This document shows positions 45,075 to 54,519 of a stretch of 64,000 nucleotides of DNA, piece after piece. The stretch comes from Bacteroidia bacterium Ga0077558. Lineage in GTDB: Bacteria > Bacteroidota > Bacteroidia > Chitinophagales > Chitinophagaceae. Location of the stretch: contig LNFJ01000031.1 in assembly GCA_001464625.1 (NCBI GenBank), positions 49,672 to 113,671 on the forward strand. Reading direction: 5' to 3'. Each line of letters starts with the position of its first letter. The stretch's first letter is position 1. A model generated the notes under the pieces. The model saw nothing but the letters and a program-made list of their open reading frames with translations. It was not told the DNA's origin and ran no database searches. The position numbers were made by a program, and so were the translations under genes.

Positions 45075-46729
45075 CGGGTCTTTTGGTCGAACGAAAATAC
45101 GACTCCCCCGACAAAGTTGAACCCATATACCGGATATTGGCTCCAACGCTGATACTCTTTATTAAATACATTGTTGAATTGTGTCCAGAGATTAAGGTTT
45201 TTGGTGATCTTAAACTCCAGTCCTGCACTAAGATCGAATGCACCGCCAAGGCGACCCGGCGAGGTATCTTCTTCAATAAAAAAGGCTCCTCTCCAGGCAA
45301 ACAAATCCGTTTTTAACCAAAGGTCTTTTATGATTTGCAGACGCATGGCTGCTTTTAGCTCAAGTGGTATCAGGCCGTATGCTTTTTCATTATCCTGCAA
45401 GCCTGTAAATTGATTGAAAGAAACTCCGGTAATTAAAGAGAATTTTTCATGGATGGTAAAGCCTAATTCGCCGCCGAAATTCAATACTTTAATTTGTCTT
45501 TCATTCACCACATTAAATGATTTACCATCTCCCGCTGCCGATGTATCATTTATAAACAATGGTTGATTAGTTAATTTATTGAAGGCAACTTTTGCAGCAT
45601 AACTAAAATGACTTCCTACAGAACCTTTAAACCCTGCAAAACGTTCTTCGATCCAGGTGTTTTTAAAAGATGTTGGCATCCACAACCATGGGTTTTGCGA
45701 AGCTAAATATTGGTAAGTGTTTTTGCGAATGTAACCTGTCCACCCTGCCTGGAAAGTGAATCGTTCATCGTCTGTACTAATATCTGCCAGCACATTCGGG
45801 AACATTTTAAATGTTTTATTATCCCACGATGGGCGAATACCAACCTGTGCATTAATATTAGACCCTTTATATAAAACGGAAGGCGACAAATAATACATGG
45901 TATTATTGATGGCCGTTTTATTTTTTGGGCTAAGTCTGGTAAGATCAAATGTTACTCCCAGCTTAACAGCAAATAATTTTCCAATCGTTTTTTCCAAGGG
46001 CAAATTCAACACCGTATTGCTCTCTGAATTTTTTAAATAATCGCTGAAAACATCGATCTTAACTTCCGGTGCATAGGTCAACCCAAACTCCGTCTTATTT
46101 ATATTGTGCATTGCAATACGGGCAGAAATAGTCTGAAAGTTCACTTTTAAGGAATCCATAGGGAATGTAAGTGAAGTTGGCAGGTAGCCATACTTATACA
46201 GCTTCTCTTGTTTAATGCCAAGGCTTGCATTCCATTCAAGATTATTTCCTGATTTGAAGAACCCAGCCAAGTTTACGTTGGTATTGGAGAATTTTTGAAA
46301 ATCTCTTTTTCCATCAGAGCCAACATGCTTTGCATAAATATTTAAACCTGCAGTTTTGCCATCGCCCAACGAAATGCCGGCTTGTATAAACGGAGTTCGT
46401 AAACTTCCAAAACCTGCTTTAATATAACTGCTGTTATCAAATCTACCTGCTGTATCAATATCCAGTGCCAGCGGTTTCAACGAACCTGGTTGGTAAGCGA
46501 ATAATAAATTCTGATTAGGAATGTTATAATTCAGTTTTGCTTTTGTAGTATCTGGTGCTGGCGGTGTTGCGTTGAAATTAATTTTTGCAGCTTCTCTTAA
46601 TACAGGCTTAAAGCTTGATACGATGTCAATACCGCCTTTCCCGGTGGTATCTTTTTGTGCATTGGCAGCCCCAATGACAAGAATACCTGTTACTAAAAAA
46701 GAAAACTTATATACAGACTGTTTGTTCAT
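45071..46729 (-). CDS. Outer-membrane beta-barrel protein (TonB-receptor-like)
   Basis: 552 residues from ATG 46729 (an upstream TTG is rejected). Signal peptide 1-24 (ANAQ), then a plug-like start (GGIDIVSSFKPVLREAAKIN) and alternating amphipathic strands to the end, closing in FVGGVVFSFDQKTR. Motifs such as LNLWTQFNNVFNKEYQRW are typical of the last strands of TonB-dependent receptors, but the TonB box and full plug are missing, so it is a reduced barrel. It follows a giant TPR lipoprotein-like gene by 15 bp and is coupled to the HU-CCDC81 gene; the trio probably acts together at the envelope. Confidence 0.75.
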   Translation of the reverse strand: MNKQSVYKFSFLVTGILVIGAANAQKDTTGKGGIDIVSSFKPVLREAAKINFNATPPAPDTTKAKLNYNIPNQNLLFAYQPGSLKPLALDIDTAGRFDNSSYIKAGFGSLRTPFIQAGISLGDGKTAGLNIYAKHVGSDGKRDFQKFSNTNVNLAGFFKSGNNLEWNASLGIKQEKLYKYGYLPTSLTFPMDSLKVNFQTISARIAMHNINKTEFGLTYAPEVKIDVFSDYLKNSESNTVLNLPLEKTIGKLFAVKLGVTFDLTRLSPKNKTAINNTMYYLSPSVLYKGSNINAQVGIRPSWDNKTFKMFPNVLADISTDDERFTFQAGWTGYIRKNTYQYLASQNPWLWMPTSFKNTWIEERFAGFKGSVGSHFSYAAKVAFNKLTNQPLFINDTSAAGDGKSFNVVNERQIKVLNFGGELGFTIHEKFSLITGVSFNQFTGLQDNEKAYGLIPLELKAAMRLQIIKDLWLKTDLFAWRGAFFIEEDTSPGRLGGAFDLSAGLEFKITKNLNLWTQFNNVFNKEYQRWSQYPVYGFNFVGGVVFSFDQKTR

Positions 46730-46744
46730 TGTCAATTTCGTTTA

Positions 46745-49700
46745 TCAATTATTAACCTTACTTGATTTTTCTTCCTCTTCTATCACTACATTCAACTTAG
46801 CTTGTGCTTCGCTTTTCAGTTCAGTATTTAATGTATTATCAACAATACTTTGGAAAGTAGCTTTGGCATTGAAATAATCTTTTTGTTTGAGATACACATC
46901 ACCCAACAAAATGTAAGCTTTTGTTACCCAGTAATCATACGAACCTGATTTATTGATTGTCTCAAATGCTGCTTTTTCTGCATCAGCCAATTTGTTTATC
47001 TGGAAAAAGCAGTTGCCAATTTCATAACGGGCTTCCGCTGCTAACGCTGCTTTATTTAATTGTACAACTGATTTATAGGTGGCGATGGCCAGGTCAAACT
47101 GACCATCAACCTGGTGAGATTTTGCGATAGCCATATTCGCTAAGGATTTATCATCGCCACTGCTTCCTTTTGCAGTGGTTAGTTCTTTCGCATTCTCTAC
47201 TGCTTCTTTCCATTTTTGTAACTGATACTGGCTTCGCAACAAACCTCGCATAGCTTCCAGTTTATTTTCCTGGCTGGCTGTAATTTGTTTTAGTTGAGCG
47301 AAATAAGTTTCGGCCTTCGCATAATTCTTCAACTCGAAAAAATTAATTCTTGCACCAGTCAATACCGCTCTCTCTGCATATTTGTTCGGAGCATTTGCTG
47401 CTACTGCATCATAGCCAATCATTGCATTTGCCCAATCTTTTCTTGCATTATAAATTTCTGCCCGGTTAAAGTTTGCATCTAATGCATACACACCCTCAGG
47501 GAATCTTTGCAGGTAATTATTAAAGCCGGCTAATGCTGCATTCATATTCTGGTCATCATACTGCTTTTCTGCTGCTCCGTAAGTCAACGAATCTTCTGTA
47601 CTTACGCTTAACGGACGACCCACCTGCCGCATGAATACTGCATACTCATCTGGCTTGCCATCTTCTATGTAAATGGTTTTTACATTATCAATTGCATCTT
47701 CTGCTTCCGGAGAGTTTGGATATTTGTCTATTAGCTCCTGGAATGTTTTTATTGCCTGGGGATTATTATTAAGGTTGTAATATGATGTTCCCACTTTTAA
47801 ATAAGCTTGCGGAACAAGACTTGCATTTCCACTTGTCTTAATTACATTTTGTAAATACGGAATAGCTTCTGCAAATTTCTCATCACTCATGTAGGTATTT
47901 GCCACTTCCATATTTGCATCGGTAACCAATGAAGAAGTAGGGAACTTGCGCATCATTGTATTCATCAAGGTAATCTTCTCTTTCGGACTATTTACACCAG
48001 CCAGCATGGCATTTTGGAAAGTAGCATAATCCTCTGCCGGCCAGGAAAGTTTGATTACATTATCGTACATCGTTTTTGCCTTCGAATAATTTTTCAGCAT
48101 GAAGTAATTATCGGCTGTGCGGATATAAGCATCTTGCGAGAAAGCATCGGTATTCAATGCCGGAGCTTTTGCTAAAGGTTCAAAGAAACTAAGTGATACA
48201 GGATAATTTTCTTTACGCAGATAAGAATAACCAAGGTTATAGCGGGCATTAGTAATATTTGTTTCACCGCTGTTTGGCGCACCATTATCAAGATAAGCAT
48301 GATAATATTTAATGGCAGTATCCAGTTTATTGTTCCTATAACCTATCTCCCCTTTCCAGAAATACGTTAACGGGAGAACGGTTCTATTATATGGATCATC
48401 CAATACTTTATCGAGTAAGGCATCCGCTTCACCTAAACGTCCATCATTAACCATCTCTGTTGCACGGCCGTATAAAATTCTGGGGTAAAGTCGCTTTGCA
48501 TTTTCGGAAGGCTTAGCTAAACTTTCCAATAAAGCCTGTGCATCTCTATAATTATTTGTATTAGCCAATACATCTACCAATAATTCTTTTGCTTCGGTGT
48601 TATAGGTAGAATTAGGATAATCAGTCAGAAAACTGCTTAAACTGTTCAATGCCTCATCCTGGTAACCCAATTCATAAGAAAGTTTGGCATATTGATATTT
48701 CGAGATCTCTTTTTGTGCTGCATTGCTGCTATTGGATGAACAAAAAAGGAACGCATTTCTTGCATTTGCCTTCTGCCCTGTTTTTAAGTATGCATCTCCC
48801 AGCAAATACATCGCATGCTGACTTAATGAATCATCTTTGCCACTTAATTGTTTAAAACCTTCAATGGCTTTGGTTAATTGGTTGGCCTGGTAATATGAAT
48901 AAGAAAGTTCATACAAATCTTCTCTTCTTACTTTTTTGGAACGGCTAACATAATCTTCCAAATAAGGCAATGCTTTTGCATAATCCTTTTTTTCGAAGTA
49001 GGCATGGCCAATTAATTGTTTTAATTCCAAATCATAATATTGTGAACTGCTGCCAGATTGTAATTTCTGTTGTATATAAGTAATGGCTTCATCTTTCTTT
49101 CCCTGTATATAATATATCTGTGCGATATAATACGGAACTACTGTTCCATAATTCTTTTCATTTTCCACAATTTTAAAGCTTTGCAGCGCATCGTTATACT
49201 GTCCATCCCTGAATGCCAAAAAACCGTAGTAATAATTTGCATCCATATAATTTGGATCATCCTTGATAGTACGGATGCTATTAAATAAAGGTTTGGCCTG
49301 TGCAAAATTTTGCAAATTAAAATAAGAATAACCGAGATGAAATTTCATGTCAGCAATTTCCCTGTTACTCAAGTTCTCTATTGCTGTTTGTTCGTAGCGT
49401 TGAACTGCTTCTGCAAACCGTTCGGTACGGAACAAGTATTCACCCAAATGAAAATTCATCATCTGGGTTCTGGCTGTGTTTTTTTCTACATCAATATATT
49501 CTTGTGCTTCATCTTCTGCCCTTCCTTCGTTTTGCTTGAGTGCACAAACAATGGCGTAATAATTTATTTCCTGAACAATGATCGGCCTGTTTACTTTGTC
49601 GGTTTCCCGAACGGCTTGCTTCAATTCTTTAAAAAGCGGATAAGCCAGGCTGTATTGCTCTTTCTGAAAATATTCCTTTGCTTCCTTGAAAGTTGTTTCA

Positions 49701-49783
49701 GGATCGGAATAGTAACGGGTTTGTTGTGCAAATACAGAAATAGAAAGGAAAATGGCGATTGCTAATAAACTTTGATACTTCAT
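46745..49783 (-). CDS. Large periplasmic TPR protein
   Basis: 1012 residues; signal peptide 1-19 (VFAQ) and at least 15 TPR-type helical pairs from residue 30 to the end, for example ADMKFHLGYSYFNLQNFAQA, AMYLLGDAYLKTGQKANA and AEARYEIGNCFFQINKLADA. Ends with a charged EEEEKSSKVNN. The all-TPR layout is that of protein-binding scaffolds at the inner face of the outer membrane. Start of a three-gene unit with the beta barrel and HU-CCDC81 genes. The 212 bp upstream, shared with the divergent DoxX gene, contain a short AACAT/ATGTT inverted repeat near 49918-49937. Confidence 0.88.
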   Translation of the reverse strand: MKYQSLLAIAIFLSISVFAQQTRYYSDPETTFKEAKEYFQKEQYSLAYPLFKELKQAVRETDKVNRPIIVQEINYYAIVCALKQNEGRAEDEAQEYIDVEKNTARTQMMNFHLGEYLFRTERFAEAVQRYEQTAIENLSNREIADMKFHLGYSYFNLQNFAQAKPLFNSIRTIKDDPNYMDANYYYGFLAFRDGQYNDALQSFKIVENEKNYGTVVPYYIAQIYYIQGKKDEAITYIQQKLQSGSSSQYYDLELKQLIGHAYFEKKDYAKALPYLEDYVSRSKKVRREDLYELSYSYYQANQLTKAIEGFKQLSGKDDSLSQHAMYLLGDAYLKTGQKANARNAFLFCSSNSSNAAQKEISKYQYAKLSYELGYQDEALNSLSSFLTDYPNSTYNTEAKELLVDVLANTNNYRDAQALLESLAKPSENAKRLYPRILYGRATEMVNDGRLGEADALLDKVLDDPYNRTVLPLTYFWKGEIGYRNNKLDTAIKYYHAYLDNGAPNSGETNITNARYNLGYSYLRKENYPVSLSFFEPLAKAPALNTDAFSQDAYIRTADNYFMLKNYSKAKTMYDNVIKLSWPAEDYATFQNAMLAGVNSPKEKITLMNTMMRKFPTSSLVTDANMEVANTYMSDEKFAEAIPYLQNVIKTSGNASLVPQAYLKVGTSYYNLNNNPQAIKTFQELIDKYPNSPEAEDAIDNVKTIYIEDGKPDEYAVFMRQVGRPLSVSTEDSLTYGAAEKQYDDQNMNAALAGFNNYLQRFPEGVYALDANFNRAEIYNARKDWANAMIGYDAVAANAPNKYAERAVLTGARINFFELKNYAKAETYFAQLKQITASQENKLEAMRGLLRSQYQLQKWKEAVENAKELTTAKGSSGDDKSLANMAIAKSHQVDGQFDLAIATYKSVVQLNKAALAAEARYEIGNCFFQINKLADAEKAAFETINKSGSYDYWVTKAYILLGDVYLKQKDYFNAKATFQSIVDNTLNTELKSEAQAKLNVVIEEEEKSSKVNN

Positions 49784-49995
49784 TTGGGATGTCCTTTAAA
49801 CCGGTGGTCCCGTTTGTGGCGGGATAATTCCTAACGTTGCGAATATTCAAATTATTTCAGGTCAGACCAAACATCATTCCAAACAGGTGTGGATAAGTGC
49901 TGCATCGATATATGTTTTAACATTTCATTCATGTTAATAGCTAAAAACACCAATAAAATTTCTTTTAGTAATATTGCGTCAGAAAAATCAAACCC

Positions 49996-50403
49996 ATGAA
50001 AAAACTATTCAGTACAAAATACTCCGACAACTCCATTTCATTTGCTTTATTGTTGCTCCGCTTATCTCTTGGAGGCTTAATGATAACACACGGTTTTAAA
50101 AAACTGATGAACTTTGCCGCAAAATCAGCCAACTTTGCTGACCCTTTTGGCATCGGCGGTCCTGCATCCATGAGTTTAACAATTTTTGCAGAATTCTTTT
50201 GTGCCATTTTTATTCTAATTGGATTAATGACAAGATTAGCTTGCATTCCATTGATTATAGCAATGTCAGTAGCCCTGTTTATGTCGCATGATGGGAAGAT
50301 ATTTACCGAAGGTGAAATGGCTGGATTGTACCTGTTGGGATATATAGCTTTGTTTTTTACCGGGCCTGGTAAAATTAGCATGGATAGATTGATAGGGAAA
50401 TAA
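49996..50403 (+). CDS. DoxX family membrane protein
   Basis: 135 residues, four predicted helices (about 16-34, 57-78, 82-97, 108-124). LLLRLSLGGLMITHGFKKL and MSLTIFAEFFCAIFILIGLMTRLACIPL are characteristic of the DoxX family. Members are linked with redox or sulphur metabolism, but a specific role is unknown. Starts a likely four-gene run with the thioesterase, protease and lipoprotein genes. Confidence 0.88.
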   Translation: MKKLFSTKYSDNSISFALLLLRLSLGGLMITHGFKKLMNFAAKSANFADPFGIGGPASMSLTIFAEFFCAIFILIGLMTRLACIPLIIAMSVALFMSHDGKIFTEGEMAGLYLLGYIALFFTGPGKISMDRLIGK

Positions 50404-50419
50404 TAACTATTTTCATTTC

Positions 50420-50830
50420 ATGTTTTCAACCGAAACACAAATACGGGTACGCTACGCAGAAACTGATCAGATGGGTGTAGTGTACCATAGCAATTACTTT
50501 CCTTATTTTGAAGCAGCAAGAGCTGAGTCGATCCGGCAATTAGGATTTACCTATGCCGATATGGAAAGGATGGGTGTGATAATGCCGGTGGTGGATGTAC
50601 ATTGTCGCTACTTACGACCTGCCTTGTATGACGATCTGCTAACGATCAAAACTATATTGAAGGAACTGCCGGTGCATCATAAAATCGAATTTCATCATGA
50701 AGTGTATAATGAGAAAAATGAATTGTTGGCTGTAGGCAAACTGATTCTATATTTCATGGAATCCAAAACCATGAAAAAAACAGTGATGCCCCCTCAACTG
50801 CTCGAAAAGTTTAAACCCTATTTTGACTAA
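50420..50830 (+). CDS. Hotdog-fold acyl-CoA thioesterase (YbgC/FadM type)
   Basis: 136 residues. The 4HBT signature is clear: RVRYAETDQMGVVYHSNYFPYFEAAR (9-34), with the catalytic aspartate D16, followed by VDVHCRYLRPALYDDLLTI. Hydrolyses small or medium acyl-CoAs in the cytoplasm. 16 bp after the DoxX gene and 9 bp before the M50 protease gene. Confidence 0.92.
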   Translation: MFSTETQIRVRYAETDQMGVVYHSNYFPYFEAARAESIRQLGFTYADMERMGVIMPVVDVHCRYLRPALYDDLLTIKTILKELPVHHKIEFHHEVYNEKNELLAVGKLILYFMESKTMKKTVMPPQLLEKFKPYFD

Positions 50831-50839
50831 TTTTATTGA

Positions 50840-51871
50840 ATGGAGAATGTAGATGAGCCTTTGCCGGAAATGAATAATGTAGAACAAGCATCTGCGGTGG
50901 AAGAGGCGATTATTTATCCTCCGAAATTTGAAAAAGAAGATAAGTCTGCAAATATCTGGCTACGGTCCTTTGCAAGTCTTGCTGCTTACCTCATTCTTGG
51001 CTACTATATTTTTCCGAGTTATAAAATGCTTTTGCTGATCACAGCGATCGTTATGATCCATGAGCTGGGGCATTTTTTTGCAATGAAATTTTTCCGTTAC
51101 AATGAACTGGGCATTTTTTTTATTCCGCTGCTTGGAGCATATGTTTCCGGCACAAAAAGAGAAGTATCACAAAAACAATCAGCGATCATTTTATTAGCTG
51201 GCCCTTTGCCGGGTATTATCATCGGAAGTATTTTATACCTGATTGATCAAAACAGTTCGGGTCATTATTTGTTTGACATATCGTATGAAAGAATTGGGTT
51301 GCTGTTTGTGATTCTAAATCTTATTAATCTGCTTCCTGTATATCCTTTAGACGGAGGGCAATTATTGAATAGAATATTTATTGACGAAGAAAGTATAGTG
51401 AGTAAAATATTTATTGGTTTATCAATTGCGGCGTTGGCTTTTTTTGCCTGGAGAATGTATACCACTACCGGCAGTTCATTTTCTTTTATCCTGTTGCTTT
51501 TCCCCATTATGATGCTCCTGCGGCTTTTTGGCGACAATAAATTAAGTTCCATAGAAAAAAGAATAGAAGCCGAAGAGATAAATACGGACCTTGAATATGA
51601 AGAATTAGCCAATAAAGATTATTGGCGGATAAGGAATATAATAATAGAAGAACATCCTTCATTTAAAGATGTGCCAACAGCTCCTCCATTTGAATACGAT
51701 GTAAAAGAAGAACGGATAATGACAACCATTCAAAGTTTGTTGCACCGCCACCTGATCCAGGATGTTTCTATTGCTGGCAAAGTGCTGATCTTTCTTATTT
51801 GGGCGGCTGGGCTTGCTTCACCCTGGCTGTTGAATATGGACATGAGTTTCTTTAGTCGGTTTGGTTTCTGA
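50840..51871 (+). CDS. M50-family site-2 metalloprotease
   Basis: 343 residues. The zinc site HELGH (H74, E75, H78) lies in a membrane helix; the third ligand is D171 in PVYPLDGGQ. Six to seven helices in all, and an acidic N-terminal tail of about 35 residues. Unlike RseP there is no PDZ domain; instead a cytoplasmic stretch of about 90 residues (240-325) separates the last helix. Members cleave substrates inside the membrane, often anti-sigma factors; the target here is not indicated. Confidence 0.88.
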   Translation: MENVDEPLPEMNNVEQASAVEEAIIYPPKFEKEDKSANIWLRSFASLAAYLILGYYIFPSYKMLLLITAIVMIHELGHFFAMKFFRYNELGIFFIPLLGAYVSGTKREVSQKQSAIILLAGPLPGIIIGSILYLIDQNSSGHYLFDISYERIGLLFVILNLINLLPVYPLDGGQLLNRIFIDEESIVSKIFIGLSIAALAFFAWRMYTTTGSSFSFILLLFPIMMLLRLFGDNKLSSIEKRIEAEEINTDLEYEELANKDYWRIRNIIIEEHPSFKDVPTAPPFEYDVKEERIMTTIQSLLHRHLIQDVSIAGKVLIFLIWAAGLASPWLLNMDMSFFSRFGF

Positions 51872-51945
51872 CTGTAAATAAAAGATTCTCTCCGTAATCT
51901 GACATTCGAAGGATTGATTTATCTTACTATACCAAACTTCAAATC

Positions 51946-52521
51946 ATGAAAAAATATTTTCTTCCTGCATTGTTATTTGTTCTTATCGGTTGCAAATCGG
52001 GTGATAAAAAAGATGCGGCTGTAACTACAACTGATAGTATTGTTGCAAATACAGATACTGTTACTACTCCTTCCGATCAACCAGCCAGCAGTGGCAAAAT
52101 AGATATAGAGACCTTTGGAGATATTAAAATTGGCCAGCCTCATGAAAAAACGATGGAAGCTTTGGGAGAGCCTGATAGCAAATCAGCTGCAGTAGAATGG
52201 GGTGCCGATGGATTAATGCATGAGGATTGGACGTATAACTCAAAGGGGCTGATACTAAATATGAGCTATGCAAAAGGGATCTCGGATGGCACCAAATATA
52301 TTTCATCCATCACTGCGAATGATAAATGTATATTTAAGACAAGAGCTAATATGGGCATTGGTAGTAGCTACACCGAAGTGCAGGAAGCATACAAAAGAGA
52401 TATTGATGCCAATGCAACCGATAAAGAGCAAATTACTGTTGGCTCAATCTATGGTGGCATTATTTTCACTTTTAAAAATGAAAAAGTAACGGCTGTATTT
52501 TTAGGTGCTGCTGCTGAATAA
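51946..52521 (+). CDS. Lipoprotein of unknown function
   Basis: 191 residues; lipobox LIGC (cysteine at 16) and a Ser/Thr/Asp-rich spacer to about 50. The folded part starts with IDIETFGDIKIGQPHEKTMEALGEPDSKS, the type of sequence seen in SmpA/OmlA-like or DUF-class lipoproteins where a helix follows a G-P turn; another unit, IGSSYTEVQEAYKRD, repeats the pattern. So two SmpA-like halves are possible (inference). Stop is 2 bp from the convergent DUF6526 gene. Confidence 0.6.
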   Translation: MKKYFLPALLFVLIGCKSGDKKDAAVTTTDSIVANTDTVTTPSDQPASSGKIDIETFGDIKIGQPHEKTMEALGEPDSKSAAVEWGADGLMHEDWTYNSKGLILNMSYAKGISDGTKYISSITANDKCIFKTRANMGIGSSYTEVQEAYKRDIDANATDKEQITVGSIYGGIIFTFKNEKVTAVFLGAAAE

Positions 52522-52523
52522 AT

Positions 52524-52952
52524 CTAAACCCTGTTATAATCTGCCCGCCAGTTTTGTATAGCTTGCTTGATTTGTTTTTGCGACATTTTCTCAGCTACGG
52601 CTTTTTTTGCTAAAGCAGGCATCTCTTCATCGCTTGCAAAGCGCAGAGCAATGATCTGTCCTAATCTTATTTCTTTATCAAATGGTTTGTCTGTAAGAAG
52701 ATAATGTCGAAAATTTTCTTCGGCACGGATAGCTCTGTCTTGAGCTTTTAAGGCAAATACTCTGGCATACCAAAAAAGACCGATCATTCCTAATGCACCA
52801 ATGATCATGATCATCGCAGCATGTTGCACTACTTTATCATGTGCATGGCAATAAGTGATGATACTACCGACTAAAAAACTAAGAATTAATAAAGCGGTAA
52901 TACCATGGTAGCCTGCTACCAGTCTTGTATGATTTTTAAAATTTTGTTCCAT
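52524..52952 (-). CDS. DUF6526-like membrane protein
   Basis: 142 residues; two membrane helices (about 15-35 and 45-65) after a short N-terminus (MEQNFKNHTRLVAGYH) and a C-terminal cytoplasmic tail with ALKAQDRAIRAEENFRHYLLT and IALRFASDEEMPALAKKAV. This layout matches the DUF6526 family of Bacteroidota. Function unknown. The family name is from memory and not checked by search. Confidence 0.65.
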   Translation of the reverse strand: MEQNFKNHTRLVAGYHGITALLILSFLVGSIITYCHAHDKVVQHAAMIMIIGALGMIGLFWYARVFALKAQDRAIRAEENFRHYLLTDKPFDKEIRLGQIIALRFASDEEMPALAKKAVAEKMSQKQIKQAIQNWRADYNRV

Positions 52953-53020
52953 TTTTAGTTTATTGTTTGTGGTTTTTAGTTTGTAGTTCGTTCCTCAAAG
53001 TAAGGAATTTTCCCACCCTA

Positions 53021-53050
53021 TTCACTATTGACTATTCACCATTCACTATT
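53021..53050. repeat. Dispersed TTCACTATTGACTATTCACC-type repeat over the dacB stop
   Basis: Units of TTCAC(T/C)ATT repeated about every 7-8 bp overlap the dacB stop codon (53046-53048). Related to 38137-38217. Just upstream, 52955-52995 holds a second low-complexity run of the TTTAGTTTGTAG type. Confidence 0.6.
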
Positions 53051-54440
53051 TCAGCTCATCCAGCACCTTATACATTTTATTTACTACCGGAGCAGTTCGG
53101 CCATTGTAATTATTTACCAGGAAAGAAAAAATATACTCTCTCCCATCTTTTGCTTTATGATAACCGCAAAAACCTTTTACATCGCTGATGGTGCCGCTTT
53201 TCATAGTCATTCCATTATAGATAGGCAATGAGTTGTAGAAATATTGAAACCAGTCTTTTGTTTTGGCATATTTTAAAATTTCTACCTGTGCATGTGTGGT
53301 TACCCGGTTGAGTGGTGATAAACCAGAACCATCGGCCATATTCAATTCATTTTCATCCAACCCTTTTTCTTTCCAGAATTTTTTAACGATGGCTATACCG
53401 CTGTCTGTTGAACCGAATCCTTGTTTTTCATAGGCAAAGGTTTTTACTAATGCTTCTCCGTAGAGGTTGATGCTTTTTTTATTGAACCAGTAGATGATGG
53501 AGTCGAGAGAGGGGGAATAATGAGTGTATAGGTTTGAAATATTATGCTCTACAGAATCATTTAGCGAAATTGATGACAAATAACGGGGCTTTCTAAACAT
53601 GCTTTTCAAAGAATCAACTAATGTTTCGACAAACTGATTTTGTGGGTTCATCATTGAGCCTGAAATTACAAACCGATTCTCGTTTATTGGAATAGTTCCT
53701 CGCACATCTGCATTTATACTATTGCCAACGGGTAAATATATATAAGAATTATCTCCTGTTCCTTTAGCAGCAGACGTTACCCAAGAATTAAAACGTAAGG
53801 AGTATAATTCTGGCTCTGTTTTAATAATTTCAACTGGATCACCAATATTTTTTCCTGATTTTAAAATCAAATCATACTGATTTTCTCTCCAATTTAATAG
53901 CTGTGCGCCTGCCCCATAGTAGTTTCCAATATCTTGCCATATCCATCCATCTGGTATTGACTCACTATTCCATCCTCTAGCATTAATTAGTACTGCGTCT
54001 TCAAACGTAATTCTCAATGGCTTTGTACTTGTAATAATCTCATTTAGAACAACTGCCATTTTTGTTTGTTCCCAACGCCAGCTACCAAAAGTTGGGTCGC
54101 CTGATGGCTTTATATAAAGATTTTTCTTTTTATCCTTTTCATGATTAATTACCCCAAACTCTGTCATATACCGATAATCCTTCCCCAACAATTCAAAAGC
54201 CGTAACACTTGTAATAATTTTTTGTGTGGAAGCAGGAGCTAATCCAACTTGTGAATTCTTATCAAACACCACCCCTCCTGTTTTTGCATCAATAACATAT
54301 AATGAGCTTATAGCATGTTTTAACTGGCTATCGGCTTCAAATTGTTGAAAGGCTTTTTGTAAACGTTGTGATACGGTTTGGGCAACGATACTACTAACCA
54401 GTAGCAAACAACCCGCAGCCAGTAAGAAAACTTTTTTCAT
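53046..54440 (-). CDS. dacB: D-alanyl-D-alanine carboxypeptidase/endopeptidase (PBP4, S13)
   Basis: 464 residues; signal peptide 1-20. Penicillin-binding motifs: nucleophile S71 and K74 in PASTQK, SxN in SGLSPLNRV, and KSGT in MTMKSGTISDVKGF. The long insertion between the first two motifs is the family's extra domain. Trims peptidoglycan peptides in the periplasm. Its start faces cinA, with a 20-bp perfect palindrome in the 79-bp gap. Confidence 0.93.
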   Translation of the reverse strand: MKKVFLLAAGCLLLVSSIVAQTVSQRLQKAFQQFEADSQLKHAISSLYVIDAKTGGVVFDKNSQVGLAPASTQKIITSVTAFELLGKDYRYMTEFGVINHEKDKKKNLYIKPSGDPTFGSWRWEQTKMAVVLNEIITSTKPLRITFEDAVLINARGWNSESIPDGWIWQDIGNYYGAGAQLLNWRENQYDLILKSGKNIGDPVEIIKTEPELYSLRFNSWVTSAAKGTGDNSYIYLPVGNSINADVRGTIPINENRFVISGSMMNPQNQFVETLVDSLKSMFRKPRYLSSISLNDSVEHNISNLYTHYSPSLDSIIYWFNKKSINLYGEALVKTFAYEKQGFGSTDSGIAIVKKFWKEKGLDENELNMADGSGLSPLNRVTTHAQVEILKYAKTKDWFQYFYNSLPIYNGMTMKSGTISDVKGFCGYHKAKDGREYIFSFLVNNYNGRTAPVVNKMYKVLDELK

Positions 54441-54463
54441 AGTTCAGTGGTTATAACTTTGCG

Positions 54464-54483
54464 CCTGCCTGCCGGCAGGCAGG
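54464..54483. repeat. Perfect 20-bp CCTGCCTGCC palindrome
   Basis: CCTGCCTGCC followed directly by its complement. Same family as the element inside ppk1 (15947-15969). Located between divergent dacB and cinA. Confidence 0.85.
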
Positions 54484-54519
54484 GTCAAATTACTTCTTTT
54501 CGTTCTAATCATATCTTAA

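Noticed and set aside
49310..49765. A 151-codon plus-strand frame opposite the large TPR gene
   Set aside because: Arises from the TPR codon pattern on the other strand; Cys/Phe-rich composition typical of shadows.
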